This document shows positions 33,719 through 45,160 of a stretch of 64,000 nt of DNA, one piece after another; the first letter of the stretch is position 1, and each line of letters opens with the position of its first letter. Under the pieces are notes generated by a model. It saw only the letters and a program-made list of their open reading frames with translations, was not told where the DNA came from and did not search any database. The position numbers and the translations under genes are program-made. The DNA is from Diphasiastrum complanatum (Eukaryota; Streptophyta; Lycopodiopsida; Lycopodiales; Lycopodiaceae), in contig CM055106.1 of NCBI GenBank assembly GCA_029204225.1, forward strand, positions 20,765,285 to 20,829,284. The letters run 5' to 3'.

Positions 33719-34636
33719 TTATTCTTCTAAAAAATTATCAAGATCATTTGCGTTTTTCTCTTTTTCTTGAGGAGCCAATGTAGTGTCAACTGGCACCTCT
33801 TCCACAATTTTCTCGACAACTGTAACCACATTATAGTCCTGAACTAGGACATCAGCAAACTCTCATGTATCACTCACTTTCCCGCTAGCAGAAGGTTGGG
33901 GTTCCTTGGACAAGAGAATTACTGAGTTCTCATTATTCGAACTCTGTCCTACCTCAGCTAGTTCATTTGGCAAAATCGAAAGAGATTTAATTCTCATTTT
34001 TACAAAATCAACTAAATTAGAATCTAAATCTACTACAACACTATGCCTGTCAATCTGAATAGCACATGCGCTCATAGTGCCACTACTACTAAATAAGTCT
34101 AAAACCCAATCAATTGGATGAGAAAAAATATCAATTAAATGATTAATTAATTGTTGGCTTTTGGTAGGGACAAGCCACTAAACCCATCATTGGATTTTTA
34201 AGTTTTTTCATCACGGTTGGAGCCAAAACTTGTTAGTCCGGAGGTGTTGTAATGAAATATTGAACGCTTGCTATCCAAAGAATAATAACCAATGGTTATA
34301 TATTCTATTTCATTGCAAAGTTGCGCTCCTCCCAAGTTTCTGACATTGGGCTTGTACCTGACCAAAAACATTACAACTAAAATAAATAAAGAATTTCAAA
34401 TTGTTAAAGTTAACATTATTGTTTATACTAAATTTTAAATAAAACTTTGAATCAAAATATGAATAAATAATTCACGAACTTAAAGACTTACCACACAACA
34501 TTTTCTATTCTCGCGTTACAGAAAAGTTAATAAAGCTTTATGTATTGAAGCTGATTGCCAAGATGAATGAAAAATAACAACTTTCCATATAGGAGATGTT
34601 GTGATTTTGAGAAACCCTTGCATGAAACTATGGATT
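33719..34636 (-). pseudogene. DNA N6-adenine/N4-cytosine-type methyltransferase, segment B, 5'-truncated
   Basis: Exon 1 (34,636-34,492) carries VVIFHSSWQ and ends NARIENVVW. A 134-base intron (34,491-34,358; GTAAGT...GTCAG) splits the Trp codon. Exon 2 continues YKPN, NEIEYITIGYYS, then PTKSQQLINHLIDIFSHP and the SAM-binding motif I WVLDLFSSSGTM, followed by an acidic motif II position (VVVDLD). This order (motif I after the E-Y block and the P-T-K-L block) is that of the N6_N4_Mtase family (PF01555, beta-type circular order). Breaks: shifts near 34,510 and 34,190 and a TGA at about 33,861; an acidic tail ends at 33,719. The catalytic (D/S)PPY/W motif IV should lie upstream, but repeat E cuts the gene at 34,636, so base specificity cannot be read. 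FSGSGT has become FSSSGT. Such genes are rare in seed plants. Confidence 0.8.
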
Positions 34637-35690
34637 TCAGTGATAGAATAGAGATGGGACAGAAGAATGATGGATGGATAGTGGTTGATGTGGAGGGAAC
34701 TGATTGGCTTGATCTGAGGTTCATTCACTTGATTCGGTCCAGAGATGTTGGATCTTGATGGATAATGCGACTGCAACCTAGATTTGACAAGATCTGATCA
34801 GTTTCAGTTGGCTAATAGTGTGATTTTAGCCCTTTTTCTTGGTTTTTTTTTTCTTTAAGATTTATTTAGATATGAGTGAATATAACCTTCAAACTTCCTA
34901 GAGTAGATGTATCTGGACCATTTCTAGACAATGTGAGTTCTGCAAGGGTTCTTGATGGATAGATTTGTCAAGATCTAGAAAAAACTCAATTTTTGGCACT
35001 TTTTGGCACTTTTTCTTGGATATTTCAAACTATAACCATTGGATCTTTACAAAACTTTTATAATAGCCATATCTAGCTTAGATCTATCTATAAACTTCTT
35101 TGCAATTGTTACTTCCTAGCACATCTCAAAAAATCATGGAAAAAGTGCAATTTTTGGGGGGTTTTTTGCAAAATTTTAAGATTTTCTGGGAGAAGACCCT
35201 CCCAGACTGGTATGCACTTGTTTCTCAGTCAGATTCAGCTGCTCACCATGCTGTGAGAGCTACTTCCTAAGGAAACTCAAAAAATATTGAAAAAAATGCA
35301 TTTTGTTGGGGTTTTTTTGCAAAATTTTAGGATTTTCTAGTAACAAACCTTTGCAGACTGGTATGCACTTGTATCTCAGTCACATTCAGCTGCTCACCTA
35401 GCTGAGAGAGTTACTTCCCAAGGAAACTCAGAAAATCTTGAAAAAAGTGCATTTTTTTGGGTTTTTTTTTTCAAAAGTTTAGGATTTTCTGGGAACAAAC
35501 CCTCGCACACTGGTATTCACTTGTATCGCAGTCATATTTTTAGCTGCTCACCAAGCTGCAAGAGTTACTTCCCAAGGAAACTCAAGAAATATTGAAAAAA
35601 GTGCATTTTTTTGGGGTTTTTTGCAAAATTTTAAGATTTTCTGGAAACAAACACTTGTAGACTGGTATGAGCTTGTATCTAGGTCAGATT
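34637..35690 (+). repeat. Dispersed repeat E, copy 2
   Basis: Matches 24,760 onward, same orientation. The unit anchor recurs at about 35,168, 35,319, 35,472 and 35,623 (period about 151 bp), four units against seven in copy 1. Its left end truncates the methyltransferase; its right end abuts copia GAG-pre sequence near 35,691. Confidence 0.7.
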
Positions 35691-35826
35691 CACCTGGATG
35701 AAGCTTCCATAATCAAAAGTTCTATCTCTTCACAAGGTTCTTTTCATTCCCAAGCTTCAAAAGAATCTCATAAGTGTTGGCCAATTACTTGATGGTGGCC
35801 TTGATGTCAATTGCCATATTGACAAT
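35691..35826 (+). pseudogene. Copia GAG-pre fragment, left half of an interrupted element
   Basis: The frame VLFIPKLQKNLISVGQLLD...HIDN is a GAG-pre-integrase piece. Its next residues (CVIKKDGEIL) lie on the minus strand starting at 39,568. It ends in ACAAT (35,822-35,826), the target-site duplication of the copia inserted at 35,827. Confidence 0.8.
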
Positions 35827-37196
35827 TGACAAAATTTCCAGAATTCACACGTGTGGGGAATGTCCACAAGAGTGACTGATCTTAATTAAGCTTTGTGATT
35901 GGCACTATAAACTGGTTCTAGATTGATCTACAAAATCTAGTTCAGAAGAAATGGCTAATCCACAATCTAGCATGCTAATCAACAGAATATAATAGCAATG
36001 ATCAAAGAATGAAAAAATACAAGATTTCAATGTATGAGCATTAGCCTCAACACGAGTTAGAGAGAGAGAGCTAGAGAGAGAACAGACAATATTTGATTAG
36101 ATTCAAAATGACATGAGATAGCTGCAAAACTTTGGTTTTTACATTGTGTAGAGAGCTACACATATTTATGGAGATTGAGGTAGCTTGAGGTAGACCCATA
36201 TCTATCCATTTGTCATGCATGAAATTTTACCAACTTTCTACCAGTGTACTAGTTCTAACTAGAAATGTCCAAATCATCATGCATGTGTCCAATAAATTTT
36301 GTGCATGCCTTGCATGTCACTATGGATCACTTACAATTAATGCATGTGAGTTGCCACGAGTTTCTACAAGCATAATCATGTTAATTCTATGTCTACAAAC
36401 TATATGCAAGTTGCATTTATCAAACTAGACAATACATAACCATGTAGCTCGAGTTCTATGTAGGCCAAACTTGGCATTTTGCAATAATGAGCTACATACT
36501 TGCATGGTACAACATTTGTAGCAAGCCAAGAAATCAATATGGATTGTTTTTCAATTTTAACACTCCTCCTAAAAATGATCTATATTGATTTGAACATGGA
36601 TCTTGGTATAACTCCAAGGTTGGCTCTATGCTTGTTGAAGGAACTTTTGTTCAAAGGTTTGGTGAGCATATCTGCAATGCAAGATGATGTGTCGATGTGC
36701 TCCAATTTGATTTCACCTCCAATGAGCTTCTCTCTCACGAAGTGATGTGCAACTTCGATATGTTTGCTCCTTGCATGGAATATTGGGTTGTTGGCAAGGG
36801 CTTGAGCAGAAATGTTGTCACACATGATCATAGGTATATTTTCTTCCATAATTATCTTTAGCTCCACTAGTAACCTCTTGATCCAAAGCACTTTTTTTGT
36901 TGTTGTAGTGAGCGCCTTGTACTCAGCTTCACATGACGAGAGTGATACAGTATCTTGCTTTTTGGAAAGCCAAGATATCAAGTTTCCTCCAAGATATATG
37001 ACATAAGCACTTGTAGATTGCCGATTTGCTCTATCACTTGCAAATACGAGTCAGAATAACCAATAATAGAAAGATCTTCACTTTTATATAATAAACCAGA
37101 ATCAAAAGTTGAAGATGTATATCTAAGCACTCTCTTGGCCTTTTTCCAATGATAAATTGAAGGATTTTGCATAGCCTGGCTCAACTTATGAACACT
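35827..37196 (-). mobile_element. Copia 3' LTR (35,827-36,562) and RNase H (36,580-37,196)
   Basis: The LTR ends in the complement of TGTTAAAATTG at 36,562, directly after the polypurine tract TTTAGGAGGAG, and is 736 bp. The RNase H frame reads MISWLSKKQDTVSLSS, EAEYKALTTTTK, CDNISAQAL, ARSKHIEVAHHFVRE and CIADMLTKPL, broken by a shift near 36,980. It joins unrelated LTR sequence at about 37,196, inside SVHKLSQAMQ. This is the 3' part of the element whose 5' part lies inverted at 39,569-43,700. Confidence 0.8.
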
Positions 37197-38077
37197 AAAA
37201 AATTTTCCACGCGTGGGAACATCCTCCACACATGTGAGATTCACTTACAAACTTCTATCATAAAAAATACCAAGCTAGATTTTTGCCAATTTCTCACAAT
37301 TGACCTCCTAAGCTTGTTGGCTCATGCACTATAGATCACCTATTGATTGAAATCCAAGATCAATGACAAGATGTAAGGAAAAAAGTCCATTCTACATGTA
37401 TTCATTCATTACCAAAAGGTGTTTCACACGTGTAGAAGATTTCATGAAATAAAATAAGTAAATACAAGCTCCTCTCCTCAGGTAGAGAAAGAAAATACCA
37501 CTTTTGGGCTCATGTAGAGAGAGAAGGCTATACAAGCAAAATTGGCAAATCTCCAAATTGACTCAAAAAACTCATAGATCTCTCATACATTAATGAAGAG
37601 AATGAAAGTATATATAGAAACTCATGGAGATCCATGCTTGATTCTTATTGGACCCCTTAAACATAGCTTCTCCAACCCTATTGGATGTGTGATGCAACGA
37701 TTGGACCCTTCCAACACATCTCTCTCTTATGATTGGACCCTTTGACTTTTGCCAGCACATAGAGTGCATCACTCATCAAACCTAAACTTGACATGTGTAA
37801 GCAAACTAACTATCTCAAGTTACATCACAATTGAATTTTGGCCTAATCATGAAAAAACATGTGTACTTGACCATTTGACCTCTAAAGCCAAAATTGGCCC
37901 TATCACATAGTGACACCAAGATGCTTGACTAGCAATATTTATGATACCCCTAAAGTCAACATTATAAACTATTTCTAAGTATGTTACACATTTGGGAACA
38001 TGATCCACACATGTGAAATGTACTCAAAAACATAAAATCATAAAATAACCAAGATAGATTTTTGACAATTTTTCACA
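37197..38077 (-). mobile_element. Stacked copia LTR fragments
   Basis: An LTR runs down from 38,077 (TGTGAAAAATTGTC) to 37,299 and meets a second, truncated LTR (37,298-37,197, TGTGAGAAATTGGC) that matches the solo LTR at 58,981. Internal motifs at 37,310-37,450 also match 62,560-62,830. The upper LTR adjoins the 3' end of the minus-strand element at 38,100-39,563. Confidence 0.6.
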
Positions 38078-39563
38078 CCCTTAAGGTCAAGGAGTTTGTG
38101 AAACTTTTTTTGAGTAGATCCTTTGGTATGCATAAGAAGTGTAGATCAGTCAAGGTATATATCATAGCAACACCATCACCATATCCATGATAAGGTTTCT
38201 TTGGTATAAGTCATTTGCCAACATCTTTGAAGAGCTTTCCACAAATTTGCCACTATATCCATGAGCTTCCTCCATGGTTGATGATAATCTTTGATTTGAA
38301 AGTACCACTTGCATGAAGATGCTGCACCATGATGAAAATAAGAGGCTTCCATGCCTCATAAAGATCACAAAGATCATAGACATCAATATCATAAGTTGAG
38401 CAAAAGTGTTGATCATCAAGATTAAGCATTCTAGCTTCACTAGTCCGCATACTATGAACTATATCCATAATGGATCTAATCTTGAAATCAAATACAATCT
38501 TGGTATAATTGAGGCTAAACACTTTCTCAAGGATGTAAGTGTCCTTCAAGGATGATTCACTTAATCTCAAGAGAAGTTTACAAATTGTCTCAAACCATGT
38601 AAAAACATGATTTTTCAAACTATGAGTATCAAACTCATTCTTGCTCTTACAAGATCCAAGAGCATACTTTTGATGACACAATATCTTGATTTCAAAATTT
38701 TTTGTAGACATATCTAAGCCATAAATGACAAGAAATATGTCCATACAATAGGCATCATCCAAAACTAGAATTGCCTTACATGAATTTTGATATGTAGAAA
38801 TCTCAATAAAGCAAGATAGTACATCAAGGAATGGAAGAGAAGCATGAGACAATATGTTGAAGTGAATACCACCTGAAACTTGCATCTCTTTTCCATATAA
38901 GATGAGCCATAAAACTTGGCCATCCATCTTGAAGACCCCCTTGAAATCATATGTTGAGGAGGCTCCTCCTCAAACCTCAACCCCTTCACATCTTGATAAT
39001 CTTCAATAGATATGATTTGAGATGCTTCTTGAGATGCCTTGGTCTCAGCCCCTTCCAAGGTTGAATGTAGATCTTCATAAAATATGACTTCTTTACTCTC
39101 AATCACTTTTGAAATAGAGATCATAATGGCCTTATGGGCCTCCTTGGTGGATAAGCATCCAACCATGATCCATGAGCTTGGATAATTTATCCTCCTTGTT
39201 TCCAAGGTAATATGTGCAAAGCAAGAACCTCCAAAGACACTAAGGTGATCAACCTTAGGCTTCTTGAATAATACTTCATATGGTGTATTTCCTCCAAGAG
39301 CTCCATCACTTCTCAATGCTCCATCACTTCTTCAATGAGAATTTCATCTCAACATATGTTTTGATTTGTAGGAAATAATCATGCACCATACATTTTGAAG
39401 AGAGAAGATATAAACATGTGCATCTTGTGTGATCATCCTCCGTTGAAAGCTTGGATTCATAAGCAACATCAAGGGATTTTGCACTCTCTCTTGGATCCAA
39501 TTTGTAGATGCCTTCATATCTAGATCCATGTGCAAGGATCTCACCATCCTTCTTGATCACACA
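38078..39563 (-). pseudogene. Non-autonomous copia derivative, copy 1 (right half)
   Basis: From 39,563: CVIKKDGEILAHGSRYEGIYKLD (GAG-pre, first 20 residues CVIKKDGEILAHGSRYEGIY), a scrap of the integrase core, then the late integrase block HLSVFGGSCFAHI. The integrase active-site region is missing. After the integrase-RT linker (MISRGSSRWMA) a stretch of about 230 codons (38,930-38,162) stays mostly open and aligns with 58,035-58,767. It has QKYALG, seen at the end of copia RT, but no YVDD. It ends at an LTR at 38,077. The left half of this element is at 35,691-35,826. Confidence 0.65.
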
Positions 39564-39568
39564 ATTGT

Positions 39569-40367
39569 TGTTAAAATTGAAAAACAATCCATATTGATTT
39601 CTTGGCTTGCTACAAATGTTGTACCATGCAAGTACGTAGCTCATTAATGCAAAATGCCAAGTTTGGCCTACATAGAACTCGAGCTACATGGTTATGTATT
39701 GTCTAGTTTGATAAATGCAACTTGCATATAGTTTGTAGACATAGAATTAGCATGATTATGCTTGTAGAAACTCGTGGCAACTCACATGCATTAATTATAA
39801 GTGATCCATAGTGACATGCAAGACATGCACAAAGTTTATTGGACACATGCATGATGATTTGGACATTTCTAGTTAGAACTAGTACACTTGTAAAAAGTTG
39901 GTAGAATTTCATGCATGACAAGTGACAAATGTCACATAGACTCTAGATGTCACTTTAGATGTCAGTTTGGAATGGATAGATATGGTTCTACCTCAAGCTA
40001 CCTCAATCTCCGTAAATATGTGTAGCTCTCCACACAATGTAAAAACCAAAGTTTTGTAGCTATCTCATGTCATTTTGGATCTAAACAAATATTGCTTGTT
40101 ATCTCTCTAGCTCTCTCTCTCTAACTCGTGTTGAGGCTAATGCTCATACATTGAAATCTTGTATTTTTTCATTCTTTGACCATTGCTATTATTTTTTGTT
40201 GATTAGCATGCTAGATTGTGGATTAGCCATTTCTTCTGAACTAGATTTTGTAGATCAATCTAGAATCAAGTTATAGTGCCAATCACAAAGTTTAATTAAG
40301 ATCAGTCACTCTTGTGGACATTCCCCACATGTGTGAACTTTGGAAATTTTGTCATGGTATCAGAGCC
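39569..40367 (+). mobile_element. Copia 5' LTR (39,569-40,354) and PBS
   Basis: TGTTAAAATTG...TTTTGTCA, 786 bp, followed by TGGTATCAGAGCC at 40,355-40,367. It is very similar to the inverted LTR at 35,827-36,562 apart from an extra segment of about 50 bp. It is preceded by ATTGT (39,564-39,568), the reverse complement of the ACAAT next to the other LTR. Confidence 0.85.
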
Positions 40368-41098
40368 TCATTTATACAAGAAACTGAGAGCCAAATCGAG
40401 CAAAAAACCAGTTTTGCACTTTTTCTAACCTTTCTCTGAAGTGTATTTGGATCAAATCGGACTTGAACTAAATTTTTAGACATGAATTGAGGAAGTACGG
40501 TATATTGGAATTCCGCACGTGTGAAAATCAGAGTTTTTCAGTCCCTTTGTTCTCCTTACTTATAGATCCAAAGATAGCAGTCTTATAGCTTGATGGAAAG
40601 CATTTGATCTATACTTTTCATAGAAATTGAAACCAAATCAATCTGATGTGTCTAGCAAGAGTTATAAGCTCTTAAAGAGGATAGGAATAGGTCCAAAATC
40701 TGAGTGACAGCATTTTGATTTGATTCAATTATACTTTATTCTGAATCCATTGTTTTGAGCATCCAACACAAGAAACTGTGGATCAAGACTGAGTTTGAAG
40801 TATCTGAACACCATTTGAGCCTTCTGAACGTCAATAGTATTTTCTTTTGAAGCATTTCACAGGTGCCACAAGTAGGATTCAAACTAGCCAAAGTGTCTCA
40901 AAGCACTTTTTGTGTCTGATCTATATAACTTGTCTTGTTGAATATTTGAGATTCATCTCATATATAGTTGCAAGTGTTTCACATAGGAAGATAATTCAAC
41001 CTTGAAAATACCTATAGTGAAAGAGAGCAGCAACTCTAAGTCTGATAGGAACAAGCTCAAACATATTTCAATCCAATAACTAAGAAGTCTTCATTATA

Positions 41099-43700
41099 AT
41101 GGCATCTCAGGGAGGATATCTTCTAGAAGCCAGTGAAAGACTAAACACTTCTAGTTACTCAATTTGGAAGTTAAGAATGGAGTCTGTTTTGATTCTCCCG
41201 GACGTTATGGATATTGTGCTTGGATATTTATCACTATCACGCACTAAAGACCATCTATGAAACAAAGAATACTTCTAGAATACTCACTCTTAGGAATACT
41301 CACTCTTAGGATGCATGAGCACGCACTATGCCTCTAATTGCTTCAAGAAGAAAAACCAACTCAAGCGAGCTAATCTCTCCAAAGAGATTGAAGAAGATTC
41401 TGTTGCAAGTGATGGAGAAGGATCACTTATGGTGTCCAATTTTTCTTCATCACCTTTCAAGAAAGATGGAGCTTGGTACATATACAGTGGAGCCTCTTCA
41501 CGTATGTGTTGTTCAAAGGAGTCATTTGACTCAATCTTATCTTTCAAAGGACTCAAGAGATATATTTACACACTTAATGATCATGAGTGTCCAATAGAAG
41601 GAATTGGCAACATTCCATTGAAACTTGCTTCTTCAAAAGTTCTTGCACTTTCTAATGTTCTTCTCATTCAAAAACTTACAAAGAACTTAATTAGTATGGG
41701 AAAGTTGCTTGATAATGGTTGTGATGTAAAGTTAAACTGCAATACTTGTTTTATCAAGAGAAAAGATGAGATCCTTGCTGATGGAACTAGATGTGGTGGA
41801 ATTTTTAAGTTGAATTCTTATGAGAATGCAAACCTTTGTGAAGTTGTTTTGTTATCTAAGGAGGAGCTGTGGCATAGAAGGTTGGGACATCCTAACTTTA
41901 CATCTATGTCTTCTATGATTAAGAAGGAGAAGGCTATTGGTCTTCCAAAATCTCTTTCTAAAGATTTCAAGCCTTGTGAGGCTTGTGCCATTGCAAAGTC
42001 ACACAGAAAGCCATATCAGAAGTCTTTTATAAAGACTACTTATCCATTGGAACTCATACATTCAGATGTACATTTTTCCTCTTCTAAAAGTATTGGTGGT
42101 GCAACATGTTTTGTCACCTTTATTGATGACTTTACTAGATACACTTGGTTGTATCTAGTTTCTTCAAAGGCTATGGTTTTTTATCACTTCCTTATCTTTA
42201 AAGCTTATGTAGAAAAACAGTTTTCTTGCAAAGTTAAAGCTTTAAGATGTGATGGAGGAGGTGAATATATCTCCAACAAGTTTCATAATTATTGTGAAGG
42301 TGAAGGAATAAAGAGAGAATTTTCTTGTGTCTATTCTCCATCTCAAAATGGAGTAGCTAAGAGGAAAAACAGATCTTTATGTGAATGTGCTAAAGCAATT
42401 TGAGTAGCAGCTTCTTTGCCTATTGAATATTGGGGTGAAGCTATAAATTGTGCGAACTATCTCACAATGCTCTTGTTGGAAACACAACTTTTGAAGTCTT
42501 GTTTCAGAAGAAACCTACGGCAGATCACCTTAGAGTTTTTGGTTGTACTTGCTTTGTTAATATGCCCTTGGAAACAAGGAAAAGAGATGATCCTAATTCT
42601 GTTAAAGGGATCATGGTTGGATATGCATCCAACAAGAAAGCCTACAGGATCTATGTCCCCTCTACCTCAACTACAATTGAGAGTAGAGATGTGATATTCC
42701 ATGAAGATCAAAAATACATTCTTGAGAAGGCCGAGTTCAAAGATTCTCACAAAGATACTCCAATCATCTCCCTTGAAGATCATCATGGAGAGATGGGGCC
42801 GAGATTTGAGGAGGAGTCACCTCGAATTTTTTCACCAAGGAGATCTCAAAGAGAAAGATTCGAGCCTAGAAGGCTTACCTATTAAGATAGAGGAAAGCAA
42901 GTGGAAATCAACTCCACTAATTGTGTCTATTTTATTTCTCATGAGGAGCCGAAGGATGTATATGATGCTATCAACTCAAAGGAATGGTACCTTGCCATGA
43001 AGGAGGAATATGATGCTTTGATGGCCAATAATACTTGGAAGCTTGTGGGTCTTCCATCCAACAAGCATACCATTGGTTGCGAATGGGTTTTTTGAGTCAA
43101 GTATAATCAAGATGGCACAATCAACAAGTACAAGGCTAGGCTTTGTGCTAAAGGATTTGCTCAAGTATATGGACATAATTATGAGGAGACCTTTGCCCCA
43201 GTTGCAAAGATGGTGTCAATTAGAATCATAATTTCTCTTGCTTCTTTTTTCAATTGGAAAATTCTTCAACTAGATGTTTCTAATGCATTTCTAAATGGCT
43301 ATCTAGAAGAAGAGATCTATATGGATCAACCTATTGGGTTCATCCATGATGAGGAAAAAGTTTGCTTGCTCTTCAAAAGTTTATATGGATTAAAGCAGGC
43401 CCCAAGGTCATGGTATTATCGACTTAGCACCTTTCTTGAGTCACTAGGATTTAATCTTAGTAACTATGATCCTTCCTTATATGTCAAGTTTTTTGATAAA
43501 GATATTGTCATCCTTCTTATTTTTGTTGATGATATCATTCTGACAGGAAGTTGTATCAAGTTAGTTGAGGAAACCAAGATTGCACTTGGAAAAGAGTTCA
43601 AGATGCAAGATCTTGGAAAAATACACTATATTCTAGGATTAGAGATTGACTTTCTTAAAGATAAAGATTTCATATGTCAATCTAAGTATGCTCTTTCAAG
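41099..43700 (+). pseudogene. Ty1/copia polyprotein: gag, protease, integrase, RT
   Basis: The gag ATG is at 41,099 (GGYLLEASERLNTSSYSIWK); most of gag is deleted, joining to HYASNCFKKK (41,321). The protease motif is WYIYSGASSRM (Asp to Tyr). GAG-pre has LWHRRLGHPN and CEAC. Integrase has SDVH and RCDGGGEY, but QNGVAKRKNR has Lys at the catalytic Glu. A TGA follows at 42,401. The RT frame (42,901-43,728) has a TGA at 43,093, then NAFLNGYLEEEIYMDQP, IFVDDIILTG and YILGLEIDF. It breaks at QSKYAL (43,700), where a different gag begins. The RNase H of this element is probably the inverted piece at 36,580-37,196. The leader 40,368-41,098 has no gene. Confidence 0.85.
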
Positions 43701-44591
43701 AAGTACAAAAATACAAGAAGAGAGCTAGGATGGCTCTCCACTACATTAAGATGAATGTCTCTAATGAGATATTGAGGGAGATTGGTGATTGTTCTTCATC
43801 TAAGGAAGCTTGGGATTGTCTCAAGTCCATCTATGAGGCTAAGAACACCTCTAGGCTCCTCACTCTTAGAAATCAAATCTTTCAAAGTAGTCAAAAGAGT
43901 GATGAGAGTGCATCTAATTATGTTTTGAGAGTAAAGGATATTCATAGGGAGCTTGCATGTATTGGCGACTCAATCAATCAAAGTGAGCTAGTCCAAGTCA
44001 TTCTCAATGGCTTGAGAGATGAATATGACAACCTTGTCCAATCCTATGCCATTAAGGAGGAGCTACCAAGTTTGGAGGCCCTTCAAAGTGTGCTTAGAGT
44101 CTGAAGAATTAAGACAAGACTACAAACTCTTGAGGATGGACAAGCTATCACTCAATCATGATGATGGCAAAGTTCTATTCGCCAAGCACAAAGAGAGGAG
44201 TAAGAAACAACACTATCACTTCTCTAATGACAAAGCTAAAGACCAAGATGGAGAGGAGGAGGATACCTCTCATGCTTCTACTTCAAATGCCAAGAAGAAG
44301 AAGATCAAGTGCTTTTATTGTGGCAAGAAAGGCCATTATGCCACCAATTGCTTCAAGAAGAAGAATCAACTCAATCAAGCCAACATCACCAATGAGAAAG
44401 AAGACTATATTTCAACTAATGGAGAAGGCTCTCTTATTTTATCAAGCTTCTCCTCTTCCACCTTCAACAAGGATGACTCATGGTATATTGATAGTGGAGC
44501 ATCTTCACATATGTGTGGCTCCAAGCACTCTTTTTCATCTATTATGCCTTATGATGGAGTCAAGAAGACCATATACATTGTAGCCGAGTAG
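43701..44591 (+). pseudogene. Copia gag-protease fragment fused after RT
   Basis: KYKKRARMALHYIKMNVSNE, KEAWDCLKSIYEAKNTSR, then a shift near 44,100, the zinc knuckle CFYCGKKGHYATNCFKKK and protease SWYIDSGASSHMC (intact). It closely resembles the gag-protease at 60,116-61,421. It ends at 44,591 against LTR-like sequence. Confidence 0.8.
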
Positions 44592-45160
44592 CCACACACA
44601 AGAAGAATTAGTCTGTATAGAGCTATTTATAGTACTTGCTATACTTGGGGGCATGTCCCAAGTTTTTCGGTCGAATTTGGCCATATTGGGCCTGACCTTA
44701 GTTTGACAGGTGGTAGGCCAATTTTAGGACACCTGCCTTTTCATGCAGTTTGTGAATACTCTATATGTACAATGTTTCTTTGTAATCTATCAACTTTTGT
44801 TGTGCCATCTATGAGAGCTTGTGAGGAGTGACTATGGTGCCTAACAGAATTTCAACTTATATATCTTGCAAGCTATTAAAACTTGTCTTAATTGAAAAAA
44901 AATTGTAACTACAAAAGTTTGAAATGATCTTGGCACTCTTTTTGATCCAACACACTCCATGTTTCTTGCTGTATATGCAAAATCAAAGCTTTGTAATTAT
45001 GAACAAAATACTTTTTCAATAGATGTCTATTGAAATTGCAAATTTTGAATTGCAAAAGTTTGAAATAAGCTTGTCGCTCCTTTTGATCCAACACACTCCA
45101 TATTTTTTGAATTGCAAAAATTTATGTTGGCGCTCATTGTGATCCAATCTATTCAAAAAA
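44592..45160 (+). repeat. LTR-like fragment and a short tandem motif
   Basis: 44,690-44,865 matches the LTR that surrounds the solo LTR at 58,890-59,893 (GGCCA...CACCTG, ATATGTACAATrTTTCTT, GAGAGCTTGTGAGGAGT). At 44,910-44,958, 45,053-45,101 and 45,115-45,155 a unit CAAAAGTTTGAAAT...TTTTGATCCAACACACTCCAT occurs three times with decreasing likeness. No gene. Confidence 0.55.

Noticed and set aside
28635-34636. Stating outright that segments A and B are an endogenised giant virus
   Set aside because: No capsid, polymerase or packaging ATPase is visible; introns and two rearranged copies fit a transposon as well. Kept as an alternative.
38162-38927. Captured host gene inside the non-autonomous copia
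   Set aside because: QKYALG and neighbouring residues resemble the end of copia RT, so degenerate RT is more likely than cargo.
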